A stretch of DNA of 64,000 nt, taken from contig AZLU01000054.1 of NCBI GenBank assembly GCA_002224055.1, positions 157,456-221,455 on the forward strand, given 5' to 3'. The DNA is from Pezizomycotina sp. ARF18 (taxonomy: Eukaryota; Ascomycota). Positions within the stretch are counted from its first letter, which is position 1. Every line of letters starts with the position of its first letter. This document shows, piece by piece, positions 38,290-49,329 of the stretch. The position numbers were made by a program, and so were the translations under genes. The notes under the pieces were generated by a model that was not told the DNA's origin, searched no databases, and saw nothing but the letters and a program-made list of their open reading frames with translations.

Positions 38290-38976
38290 TTAGCTCCATG
38301 TCTTCCCTTTTCTGGCTGTTGCTTTCTTTGACTTTGAAAACCTCTCCTTCTGCCGTATCTCCTTCCGTTCAGCTTTACTCAAGTACCGGAACTTTTTCTT
38401 CTTCTGCTTCGGCTTCTTACTCTTCCCCTTTTCCTTCTCTTTATCCTTCTGCTTCATAAAATTGGCTTCGTTCTCCCCTTCTTCTCTTCTGTCTCATGTC
38501 GTCATCGTCCTCAGACTTCTCATCATCGATCGTAGTTACCGTGACAGTCGTATACGCATTCATCAACGTATTCGTCCTCCTTATTTATCGCAATAGGCCC
38601 CTTTACCTCTACTTCCCAATTTCCATCTTCACCGTCGCCTATCCCGTCCCACTCGCTCTCCCCTTCATCATCATCCTCAATATCTCCGTTCTCCCGTAAC
38701 CGCGCATTAACCTCGTCTACGTGCCGCTGTAATTGCTCCTTCCTTCCTCCCGTATGCGTTTGCGCTCTTCTATCCTCTCCTCGCGCGCTCTCTTCGCGGC
38801 TTGTTCCTGCGCGAGTTTTATGCGGGCTTGCTTGCGCTTGTGGAAACCTGTTAGGTACTCGCGGCGCGCTAGCGGGTCGAAGGGGATTTCTTCGACTTGG
38901 CGGCGGAGGAGCGCTTGCGTTTCTTGGAGGCGGGAGGCGTTAGGGACGAGCTGGATTTGGGTGGTTTGTATATCAT
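38290..38976 (-). CDS. RRP17: Nucleolar rRNA-processing protein RRP17/NOL12
   Basis: Nucleolar 5'-3' exonuclease-type factor for 60S pre-rRNA maturation (yeast Rrp17, human NOL12). Start chosen at ATG 38976: MIYKPPKSSSSLTPPASKKR, a basic N terminus as in relatives. The conserved core reads FDPLARREYLTGFHKRKQAR, then a long charged helix with LAQEQAAKRAREERIEERKR, and RKEQLQRHVDEVN. An acidic stretch (DIEDDDEGE) follows and the C-terminal signature KKKKFRYLSKAERKEIRQKE. About 225 residues; apparently no intron. Missing bases near 38881 (S-P/FDP), near 38748 (EE/RKEQ) and at least two in the charged tail. An upstream in-frame open stretch to 39132 exists but does not resemble family members. 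Confidence 0.92.
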
Positions 38977-39869
38977 TGTAGCGCCCTTTTTAGTGGTGAG
39001 AGTGAGGTGTGCTTTCGCTGATAAGCTGAAAGATCGTTGAGAGGGAGGTTGTATGTGTAGGTTGACTGCAGATACTTGGGTGTAAAAATTTCGGTTGAAA
39101 AAAAATTTAGGCTGGGGTTGTGAGAGCCGCAAATTGCCTTTGGAGCTTGAAATTGTTTCCGATCCGGAAATACTTTATAGCTTAGCAACTCATTCATTGT
39201 CATCTCCGCTTTCGACTATATAAATCTATATGTCCAAGTAATAATATAAAAAGACTTAATTATATCACGACTGATTCATTAGGACTGGAATTATGTATAA
39301 TTGTTTAATTCTTGATTCAATTTTTTTTTTCTTTTTTTTTTCTTGGCAGGCAGGTATTACTAGTTGACTGAGGTTCTTTTTAGACCCAGGCATCATACAC
39401 CAACGTTACTAAATACAAAAATAAAACTTCAGATTCCTCTTTGGACACCGAAAACACCGTTGTTGATATTTACGTATAAAGACAAGAAATGCTATAAAAA
39501 CGAGAACGGGGGGGGGTAACAAGTGCATCTGAACTATTGAAGAAAAGGAAAAAGAAAACTCCCGTTCTTCCCTCATGACGCCATATATATATAAAAAAAA
39601 GAAATTAAAAAAAAAAAGGAAAAAGAAATCTGCAGGAACAAAGAGGCATGCAACTGTAAGGGATTGGAAGCTAAAACAACGGCCTCTTGAGGTTCAGGAA
39701 GAGGATTTGGGGAAGTGATGATGGGAATGATATCCAAAAACGCAAATATTACAGGTGTTGAAAGATATGAATGGCTCTTTCTCTTATTTTCTTTTCTTTA
39801 GGTTTTAACAGGGCCATAGAAGTTAGGGAAGTAAAGTTCTCTTTCTTGTTCGCCTCAAAGGATACTACA
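38977..39869. other. Intergenic: RRP17 upstream / DEN1-like 3' end
   Basis: AT-rich DNA with T runs (39322-39342) and A/G runs (39590-39630). No gene seen. Confidence 0.5.
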
Positions 39870-41282
39870 CTATTCGATCCTGGGCGGGCTCCCGGTCTTC
39901 CTATCTCCGGGACTGGCACTCCTCTCAGCCAGCCTTCTCAAGCCGGATACTATTCTGTACATCTCCTTCCTTCCGCTACTAGCGTCGAGCTTTCTTCCCT
40001 GACCCGCAAGACTCATATCGACGACGTCCTTGGCCGTGGCGGACAACAGGCGCTTAACCAGGAGATACCGCATGTTCATGCAAACGTGGACGCCGCAGTC
40101 CGTGCTATTCTCTTGCTGGGCGTGTCCACCAGATCGACGAAGTTTAGCCTCCTGTTGAGAATCTGCTCCATCTTTGTTGTTACTCGGCGCGCTTCGCTCG
40201 TATTAGAAGAGGCAAGAGAATCATAGTGGAACGCAAGGCCATCAGCGACACCAATGACCAAGAGGGACCAATGAGAGCCCCTTCGGCTACGTTGGGATCT
40301 TTGTTATCATTGATAGGGAGAAAATATGCGTTGCACCGCTTTTGCGCATAGGAGGAAGAGCAGTGATAAGTGTTCGGGGGTCAGGCGTTTGTAAGATCAT
40401 GTAAACCATTGACGGTCGTAGGAGGTAGATTTTATTATCGGAATAGATGGAAAGGATCTCATGCTCGAGGAACCTAATCGCAACACCCAGGGTTAGTTCT
40501 TTCATTCGTTTAAAAGAAGAACAACTTGTAAAAATAACATCAGGTTAGTTTGAACTTACTCTTCCCAGAAGGCAATGTTGTTATCCGTCAGCCAGTCGTC
40601 TCGAAGACAGTCTACGTCTTCCTTCCTTAGGCAGACATCGTGATAGCTCAGATAAGGATCGTCGTAGCGGAGGTCCTCCCCAGAGTCCCGGCCTATCCGG
40701 TCCTTGATAGAGTTGAGAATATGCGGTTTCATAATGCCCCAATTATCTTCCTCGTCCTCGTAGAGCTGTTCTTGTTCGTAGCCGTTGTTTCCGTAGCGGT
40801 CTAACCAGCGGCTTCTCGATCTTCCCCTCGACCCTTCCCTTACTGCTTCCTTGAACCTCCGCTTGTAATCTTCGTAGTATTCCCTGGTGGAAAGCTCCCT
40901 CTCGCCTGCACACTCCGGGCAGTCGTCTTGCGAATGTTCCCAAGCGCGGTTCCTTCCTTTGAATCTCTCCTCCTCGCTAAGGTCGATAATGTCGTTGTTA
41001 TCGCACTCGTTCCTGCAACAGCTGCAATCCGAGAAGGCTGTCTCCGATACTATATCGTCGTCGTCGTAGTGTTGCTCTCCCTCCTTTTCCCCCCAGTCGC
41101 TAAAACTGGGTAACCACGACGTCGTTGTGGTTGTTGCTTCTCCGTACGGTCCGCGGGTGGAGATGGGAATGTACCGGTTGATCTTGGAATTTATTCTTTC
41201 GTAGTCTAACCCTTCAAAGGGCCAGCTGCGCCGTGCTGGGTTTTGGCTCTGATAAGCGCTGGGTGAAGCGCCGTGTCAGCAT
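39870..41282 (-). CDS. DEN1/SENP8-like NEDD8 cysteine protease
   Basis: C48-family protease; the DEN1/Nep2 branch removes NEDD8 (Rub1) from proteins. In Aspergillus, DenA works with the COP9 signalosome in development. Two exons: about 41282-40560 and 40473-39870. The catalytic domain begins DWLTDNNIAFWEEFLEHEIL, continues NKIYLLRPSMVYMILQ, and has His in GGSHWSLLVIGVADG, Asp in FHYDSLASSN and Cys in QENSTDCGVHVCMNM; the oxyanion Gln precedes the Cys. This order fits SENP8 better than Ulp1/Ulp2. The N-terminal about 180 residues (open, unbroken from 41190 to 40640) are acidic and unlike the compact 210-residue animal enzyme; they hold paired cysteines (SDCSCCRNEC and DDCPEC). Three one-base breaks lie in exon 2 (near 40316, 40275 and 40123). 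The exact start is unsure: ATG 41282 needs one frame correction. Confidence 0.85.
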
Positions 41283-44031
41283 GAATATAGTCGTCGGAAA
41301 GAGCCAGCGTGAGACTCGATGAGACATAGGGCGTGCGCGTGGTGATGCATGGAGGGTAAAAAAAAAAAAAAAAAAAAATTATGTTTGGGGAAAAAGGAAG
41401 AAAAAAAAAGGGCCTTTTTTATCTCTTATATGGAGAAACAAAAAAGACAGATAAAATAAATAAATAAATAAAGGAAACGAAAAAATGGGGTATTGTGGTC
41501 TGTTCCTTTTTGTTGATTTGTAATAATTGGTGATATTTCTATTCTATTCTGTTCTGTTCTGTTCTGTTCGTTCTCTTTTATTTTCCCTTTTCCCTCTTTT
41601 CCTTTGAACTTGAGTGAGGTTCTTTAAATCTGCGTAGCCTTGGAAATGGTATAGGAAGAGTGTTTGAGATTTACAAAAGAACAAAGAAGCAGAGGACGAC
41701 AGAAGGTTTGTTTATTTAAATAAAATAAAAATAAATAAATGAAGGAAGTAAGGGTAATTGTTGTCGGACAGCTCTCTTGTCTCAAATGCAAAGAATAATG
41801 ATGAAAGGGATATATATATATATTTTTTTTATCGTCCCCTCTTACCTTTTTTTCAACAAGGAACCTTTTATCGCCTGAATGGACCCTTACCTCCTAATAA
41901 TATATATGATAACGCGAAATGAAAAAAAAAAGAGTCAGATCGGCTACTGTTTGTTTTTTCTTCCTAAACCCCCTAGTTCCCGCGTCACCCCTGTCCTTGT
42001 TCTTGGTTCGAAATCTCTCAGCTGAGCGCGAAACAGACCGCCGATGTGGTTTGACTTCCCGCGGGTTAGCAGGAATCAGGCTGTGCGTTGCGTGACAGGA
42101 AAAACTCGAGAAGGAAATCTCCGGAGAAAGGAAACGAAGAAAAGAGCCTCAAATAACCGGGAGCTAGACTAGCTAGTGGAGAGGCAGTCTTACTCTCAGG
42201 TGGTGAGTCCGCGGGGGAAATAGAAACGAGAAAAACGAGGCTGTGGATAAATTTGGTGGCTGTTGCCTGATAGAACCACTTGCAGGTAATGCGAGAAAAA
42301 CCACAGAGCCTTCCGCGAACAAAACCAAGCTGGACCTACCTAGAAGCAAAAGCAAAGCAAGATATCGATATCTAGGAATAGATTATCAATCTGCGAGAGC
42401 GTTTGAAAAGGGGCTGCAGCGAATAATTGCGAAAGCTGCCCGTGAATAAGTAAGGTTCGATCTAGGGGAGGAAAAGGAACAGCCGTTAGTCGGGAGACGA
42501 ACGAAAAAACAATATGGATACGAAGGTGGAAATTAGATCTGAACAGAAACGCAAAATGGAAGGGAGCTGCTGTATATAAATATATATTTATACTCTCTCT
42601 GTTTTCTTTTATCTTTGATTCATACGTCGATTGACAGGGACAACGAAACAGCAATGGACGGACAAGGAAACGGACATTCATGCAGTTGATAGAGAATTTC
42701 CCCAACGAAAAAAAGGATACAGTAGTACCTCCTTCTCACGGCTTTGTTCATCATACATCGTTTTAAGGAGGATCGCGTGGCACCATATTAAAAATCTTCT
42801 GGGTCTTCTTTTTTTCCGTTTTGCCTCCCTGATGAACAAGTATTCTCTCTGTACCTACAGCCAGCAGTTTTTTTTTTTTTTGTCCCATCATTGCTTTGCT
42901 CTAGCTCTTTTCCGTTTCATTAATTTTTAGGGGGAGGTATGGAAAAGTTGTCAACGATTTGCTACGTCACTGGGCTGAACTCGAATTTGGGGGGAAGGTA
43001 CAGTAAAGTGGGGACCCACACTACTCTTTTTTACAATCCAATTCGTTTTAACCCCCTCCGTATGCATGCCAGCCAGCCACTGGGGAGAGGAAAAAATACC
43101 TTGATAACGCTGGGGGATGGAAGCCAAGCAGATACAGTGTATATAGTCATTTCTCCTGCGAAATCTCTCCGTCTCGCTACGGGGTCAAAAGGTTACAGGA
43201 AAGGGCGGAACAAAGACTACACTATCAATAGCCTTTTGCTCACGAAGCAGTTTCCGTGGAGGAAAATCGTTAGCTAGTGACTGGATCCTCACGTCACTTA
43301 ATTGGCGAAAACCGGCTTTTGGCAGTTACGGAACCCTTGTCGCGAGCATGGGCAAGTTGTAATAATGAATGCAAGGGTTTCCGCTGCCCTTCTCGGTTTC
43401 TACATGAAAAAAGAAAGAAGAGTAAACTGCTATTGCAATCCTTGTATAGGTTACTATTCGATACCTTACAGGGCGATCCAAAGCTTACTAGCCGAGGGTT
43501 GCTCCAATCATTATATTGTTAGGGAGGTTCCTTGCCTCTTAAAGTTTTTTCATCTAACCTGTGGCTCTATCGTCATGGGGGAGCGATTTGGGCGATTCAG
43601 TCACATCTTTGGTTCGATGCCAAAAAGAAATTTAAGCTCCACTCAGGACGCTAGAGTTGAGACTATGACTTGCATTGCTTCTGAGATCTGTCTTTTTAAG
43701 AGCGCCGAGAGATCTTTTTTAAAAAGCAGATCAAAAAGCAGGATTATAAAATACAAATTTGTACCACTATAACGGTCAATTATCTGCAACTTGTGTGCTC
43801 AAAAAATAAAAAATCGTATACATGCGTTTACACCGCCTCAATCGTACACACATGCAGACGACTCATATGCTCCAAGATCTAAGCGATAAAAGGGCAATAA
43901 AACAGCATTGAAGAACAAGATAGTACATACGGATATCCAAAAAAGAAGGAGCAGCACCGCTCCAAAAAAAAAAAAAAAAAATAGAGAGAGAACGCGGGTG
44001 ATATTATTTTTTGAGCATTTTGAGCGCCATT
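41283..44031. other. 2.7 kb intergenic region
   Basis: Upstream DNA of the DEN1-like gene and the 3' region of the acyl-CoA ligase. Holds a 20-nt A run (about 41360-41379), TAAA units (about 41455-41472) and a GTTCT pentamer repeat (41545-41569). An open frame of 156 codons at 43302-43772 begins with TTG and has no family resemblance. No gene supported. Confidence 0.5.
41545..41569. repeat. TTCTG pentamer microsatellite
   Basis: Five near-perfect TTCTG units within the upstream region of the DEN1-like gene. Confidence 0.8.
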
Positions 44032-46477
44032 TCAAAGCTTCGCGCCTTGCTTCCGCTGTTCCATCTTGGCCAGTTCTTTCAATTGACGGCGTAATATTTT
44101 ACCACTAACGCTCTTTGGAATTTGGTCGAGGAACCGGACGCCTCCACGAAGCTTCTTGTGCTGCGCCATCGATTTCGCGACGAAGTCGGAGATTTCCTTG
44201 GCCACCTCGTCTGACGGTTTGTTACCCGCAGCGAGGACGACGTAAGCGGGGCACTTCAGACGCGAGCTCTTCCGAATATACACCGATGACCGCGACGTCA
44301 CTAGATGTAGCTTGTTAGTTACCATTCTTACTTATAAGATTGTTTTCATCAAGTTGCTGTTTCCTTGATTCACTTTTTTTTTTTAGGGTTAAAATATATA
44401 TATATATATATATTAACGTACTCTACTTTCGGATGCGAGAGAATAAAGCCTTCAAGCTCAGCTGGCGCAACTTGGAAGCCCTTATACTTGATAAGTTCTG
44501 CGGAAGAAAAGTTAGTCAGAAATTGATATGCATATCTTATTTTGGGGGGAAAGAGACCCACTGACGGCTTACCTTTGACACGATCCGTGATGAAAAATTT
44601 CTACGATCAAAGTTGAAAATTTAGTCGAGAATCTGATAACTAAGCGCGAAAGTCACGCACATACCCTTCTTCATCTTGAAATCCAACATCACCGGTTTTG
44701 AAATATCCATCGTGAGTTATAGAATTAGCAGTGGCCTCAGGATTATTTAAATAACCCATCATGATATTTGGCCCTTTCATCCAAAGTTCACCGGTCTCGC
44801 CGGGCTTAACTTCGTTTCCTTCTTCGTTGACGTATTTTGCGATCATATCTATAGTCATATAACATGTTAGTCTGATTGTAAAAGAAATAACTCGCCTTCA
44901 AAGGTACGAGACTTAGCAGCAAATTTAAATTTGTACATACTTGGGACAAGCGGTCCAACCGAACCAATCTTCTTAGCGTAATCATGCCATAGCTGCGTAT
45001 GCGTACAAGGCGACGTCTCCGACAGGCCGTACCCTTGCTTGACAGGTACCCCGGTCCTCTCGAACATTGCGCTCTGTACCTCCTTCGTCAACGGTGCAGC
45101 GCCAGAGTTCAGCATTCTTAACGATGACAGGTCGTATTTAGATACCACGGGCGACTTGGCAAGCAGGAGGACCACCGGCGGTACGACGTGGGCAAATGTA
45201 GCCTTGTATGTTTGGACGAGTTGACAGAATTTCTCTAGGTCGAACCGTTCCATGACAATCAGAGGAAGGCCGGCTATCAAATGAGGAAAGTTGACCATTA
45301 GCTACAACTGCTGTGCTTCTTGATAAATTGGGAGATGCAAAACACTCAGAGGGAGAACAAATTGACGTACAATGGAAACATAAGTGCACACCAACGGTTA
45401 AGCCGTATATATGAAAGAAGGGCAAAAACGAAACCGCCTTATCCTTACTCCAGTCGAAGTTAGGGGTCTCTAGGGAGCCGGTTTGGAGCTAAATATAAAA
45501 GCATTCTCGTAAGTTAAGGCCTCGAATTTCATTTAGGATGATTGTATTGAAATTTTATACTTACAACATTGGAAATAATGTTCGTATGGCTGAGCATGAC
45601 ACCCTTCGGCAGACCGGTGGTGCCGGAGGAGTAAACGAGAAATGCCAAATCTTTAGCCGGGTCTACCTTGGACCGCCTGGTAAGCTTCTCTTCCCTGTGC
45701 GACATGTTCCGCAGCTCGCGGAAGTGTTTGTAGCCCTGCTCCTTCTTGTCGCCGAGGAGCAGGATGCGGTCCTTTGATATGCCCACTTTCTCAGCGGCAG
45801 CGAGGGCCGTAGGTAAAAAGTCCGCATGGGTTATTATGGCTCTAGCGCCGCAGTCCTTCAGCTGGTGAACGAATTCATCGACCTATACAATAGATACAAA
45901 TCCCAATATTAGTGATAAAAATTCTGAAGTTTATATAAAAATAATTGCATTCTCATTATCCTAGTACTTACACCGTAAACTGGATTCGCCGGCGATAGGA
46001 CGCCGGATGCCCAAAGCACACCCCAAATTGCGACAGGCGTTTCGATACTATTTGGACTATAAAAATCAACCGAAAAAGCAAGGATCGTTAGCCGATAACC
46101 CATTCCACCTTTCTATCTAAGATTTTCCAATCAAGGAATGACATACGCGAAAATCGCCATTACGTCTCCCTTCTTCCATCCCCATAACGTCTTCAGCGCT
46201 ACGCCAAAAACCCGGGATTGGTCCCTGACTTCGACGAAAGTTTGCTTTTTGCCGGTCGCGCCGTCGATGTGTAAGACTGTTGAGAGACAATTTTAAACCG
46301 AAAAAAATTAGCGGCAATTGTTCTTGCTTTTTGGAAATGAGGTAATAGTAATAGGTGGCAGGGAAGAAAGCAATTACCATGGGCGTCAGGGTACGGTCTA
46401 TCCTTCCTGTCGAAGAGAAATGAGTAGATATCCACGTTAGGGATGGAGATGTCCGGGAACCGGCTCTTGATCGGCAT
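44032..46477 (-). CDS. Peroxisomal acyl-CoA ligase (4CL-like)
   Basis: ANL-superfamily enzyme: forms an acyl-adenylate from a carboxylic acid and ATP, then the CoA thioester. Ten exons: 46477-46378, 46276-46147, 46056-45972, 45882-45565, 45488-45371, 45301-44941, 44848-44665, 44600-44573, 44497-44422, 44300-44032. Motifs in order: [13 protein letters not shown]-loop core [101 protein letters not shown] and C-terminal [13 protein letters not shown] with the catalytic Lys. The last three residues are AKL, a PTS1 peroxisomal signal. About 555 residues, the usual 4CL size. One clear base loss near 44255 ([13 protein letters not shown]); the join of exons 5 and 6 is less certain. The true substrate (fatty acid, phenylpropanoid or other) cannot be read from the sequence. 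Confidence 0.93.
44394..44413. repeat. AT dinucleotide repeat in an intron
   Basis: About ten AT units inside the last intron of the acyl-CoA ligase, starting only a few bases past its 5' splice site. Confidence 0.85.
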
Positions 46478-47659
46478 TTTGATTTGCTAGTAGGGAGTAG
46501 AGAGGGTTTGCTTCAGCGGGGCCTGAAAGCTGGACTAAAACCTTGGAATGATCGCAAAGCTCAAAGGAACCAATCGCAAGACGGATCGGAAAGGAAAAAA
46601 AAAAATGAATGATCGTATAGCAGTCAATTACTATCACTTCTGGAAGATAGAATGAAATTTTCAAAAGAACGAAAGAAGTCGTCGTGAGGGTGGGAATTTA
46701 TGTCCTTTAAAGGGTTTCCGGATCATATACATACCTTTTACCAACGCTTAGGCAACTCTTTGCCATCCCGACGACCCACTTCCAATCTACTACTAGCTCA
46801 AAAGTACTCGGCATTAAAAGTGTTCTTCTGCCCATGGGGAACCAATTGGCGGGGGCATGCACACCCGAAACCAAGAACAAAAGTGAAGTAATCAGGAAAA
46901 GAAGAGAGAGGCTTTAGCCGTGGTATAAAACACACATATCATCTATAACGATAATTCGGGCGGTAGATCAGGGACCTTCATGCATGGCAACGACGATGAT
47001 AAAATTGAATATATCTTTCCGTGTCTATTTAGCCGCCTCAGGTGAGGGAAAAAGCAATGCAGATATATATATACATGTTATACCGCCGGGTTGCTTTGTT
47101 TCAACTGTCTTTGTTCGGTTTTGGTATATTTTCCAGGTGGAAACCAGTTGTCTTTTTTCACTTCCCCTTCAAAGATGTCATTGTTTAAGCAAGCAAGCTT
47201 GCTAGAGAAACAACATCTTAAGATCTCTAACTATTATACAGCATGGATGCCAATAGAATGAACGAATCGCTTTGTATTTTCCATATTTGAAGTTTATGTA
47301 AAGGACCTCGAGATCTTGCAAACACCAGGATAGTTAAGATCTCGAACAGGTTATCACCGCTCAAGATTTTCAACCGCCGAGGACGGTTATTATCTCTTTA
47401 TTTCTTTATTCGGGCCGAGTAAATTAACGATCAAATTTCCGAGGAGTTGATAAATACCACGCTTTTTTTGGGGGGGAGTGCAATTACCATATTTCCACCG
47501 GAAGTGAGGAATTGTCTGCATGCAACAACCTCTTATCGCCGTGAGACAAAAGGGAAAAGCAAAAGTGACGAACTTCTTTAAACGGCCAAAAATATTTGCA
47601 GCCCACGAATCTCTTCGAAAAAGAGGAGCATTCCCTCTTCCTTTTCTCATCGCACACGG
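46478..47659. other. Divergent promoter acyl-CoA ligase / ATP11
   Basis: Shared upstream region of two divergent genes, one peroxisomal and one mitochondrial. No gene seen. I could not assign a fatty-acid response element (CCTCGG) by eye with confidence. Confidence 0.5.
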
Positions 47660-48770
47660 ATGGCTCTCAATCGCATAACTCTCTCCTCCCTTCGACGTTC
47701 GGCGGTCTCGCCGTTCGAGGGTTGTGTATCATCCAGTTCCGTATCTTCACCAATTCTCCCCTCGGCATCCCTCAATGGCTGCGGCGGACGGCTGTGGCAG
47801 CAGCGGCGCCACGCGAAGGTGCTCGACATGCGGTTCCTGCAGCTAACGCGGCCGCAGACGCACGCTGCGGACAAATACAGACATCTGCTGGAGCAGAAAG
47901 CGAGAAGGTGAGCTCAGGCGATACCAGTGATGTTATTACTCAAGAAATAAAGAAGAACATATTGCTAACAACTTGTTCACAAAGCGAAGGGTTAAACTCT
48001 GTCGACGAGCTCAAGGAAGCATACAAGCACAAGATCAATGAAGTCAAGAGGAAATCCATCGCTCCCCCGACTCTACCGTCGGGCATGTCACACGCCGGAA
48101 CCGCCACCGCAAGTAGCACCTCAACCACGACAACACCACCACCAAAAACGCCGACGACGAAACCAACACCAATACCCAAAGCATCCAGCATCAAGACGCT
48201 AGGTTCCTTCATCGACGTCGAAAAGATAATGCAGCATGACGCGAAGGAGATCGAATACCTCTGGCGCGCGAGGCACATCAACTCCCCGAACTCGCTGTGC
48301 GCCGTCATACCGAAGCACACGTACGAGCACATGGAATCGCTCGCACGAAGACACCCGATGTTCATACTACCGCTCCCGCGGCCGGGCAAGGCGTGGAGTT
48401 CCACTTCTTGCAGTGGAAGTTCTCCTCGCCGAAGACGGTCGACGTTATATTTACCAACTTGGTCGAGTACAAGCTGAGAGGCGAGTTCGCGAGCCCGCAC
48501 ACGACGGTCACGCACCACTTGGATATCTTACCGGAGAAGGGGTGGTACTGCTGCAGGGACGGTAATGGAGAATAGAGGGTGAGCGCGGACGAAGCGCGGT
48601 GGCTCCTGATGGCGTTGCAGAAATTTTATACCGCACCGGGCAAAGAAGGCGAGAGCGCCAGTAAGGGAATCGGGGAAGGAAATAGAAGGCTTCAATTGCT
48701 AAAGCTCTTCAGCGAGGGCAAGAGCGAGTTCGATGTTAACACGCTAATAGACGAAGTCGAGACTATTTAG
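47660..48770 (+). CDS. ATP11: F1-ATPase assembly chaperone ATP11
   Basis: Mitochondrial matrix chaperone that binds free F1 beta subunits until they join alpha subunits. Two exons: 47660-47907 and 47985-48770. The start is a mitochondrial-type presequence (MALNRITLSSLRRSAVSPF, rich in R/S/L). Then DKYRHLLEQKARSEGLNSVD and a long basic helix ELKEAYKHKINEVKRK, a T/P-rich linker, and the ATP11 domain: IMQHDAKEIEYLWRARH, SLCAVIPKHTYEHM, HPMFILPLPRPGQGVEF, TNLVEYKLRGEFASPHTTVT, HHLDILPEKG and LLMALQKFYTAPG. The final acidic tail reads EFDVNTLIDEVETI. Four one-base losses cluster between 48388 and 48578; around them no single frame gives a clean protein. Length about 345 residues. Confidence 0.93.
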
Positions 48771-49329
48771 ATTAGCAGGGTTTCATTTGTTTGAATCTTC
48801 ATATAAAAGAATGTCCTCCGCAATAGATTAGATAAACCGGCAACTTTATATAAGCGTACTAGATGTATTTGTATAGTTGTTCTTTTAGAGGTTTTGTAAG
48901 TTACAGTCTCTGGTTTTTGTAATATAATTAAATCTCCCTGAAATAAATATATTGCGATTAACATAATAATGAAAGGACCCTCCTCAACTACCAAGGTTTC
49001 GTTCTGCATATGATCACTTAAGTATTTATAAAAAAGCAAAAACGAAGCAAGGACCACACCCAAATATAAAAACCAGAGAAAAACAACAAAAAGCAAAATC
49101 ATAAAATACTGAATACTTAATATGTTAGTAGGTAAAAAGAGGACCTTTCCCATGTAGTAACTAGTAAATATGTTTCCTTTACCCCAGGGGCCTAGCAACC
49201 ATAAGTCTTCTTGAATCATAATATGATCAATCCGCCATACCACATTTCTCGATTAAAAAGCAAAATTTTGTTGTGAAAACTGTTTTGCTGAGAATATATA
49301 AAATAATCATCATAGGTTCCTCGTAACTC
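48771..49329. other. Convergent spacer with a long T-rich antisense frame
   Basis: Lies between the converging ATP11 and axis-candidate genes. A 158-codon minus-strand frame (48767-49243) starts with GTG, is very hydrophobic and abuts the ATP11 stop. I read it as a by-product of AT-rich 3' DNA, but see the rejected list. Confidence 0.5.

Noticed and set aside
39771-40226. 151-codon plus-strand frame
   Set aside because: It is the antisense shadow of the catalytic exon of the DEN1-like protease.
43302-43772. 156-codon plus-strand frame
   Set aside because: Starts with TTG, has no ATG near its start that suits, no motif and no splice context; kept only as a note.
48767-49243. 158-codon hydrophobic minus-strand frame, at first suggestive of a mitochondrial-type membrane protein
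   Set aside because: It starts with GTG, its hydrophobicity follows from T-rich DNA, it abuts the ATP11 stop and matches no family I know. Transcript data could revive it.
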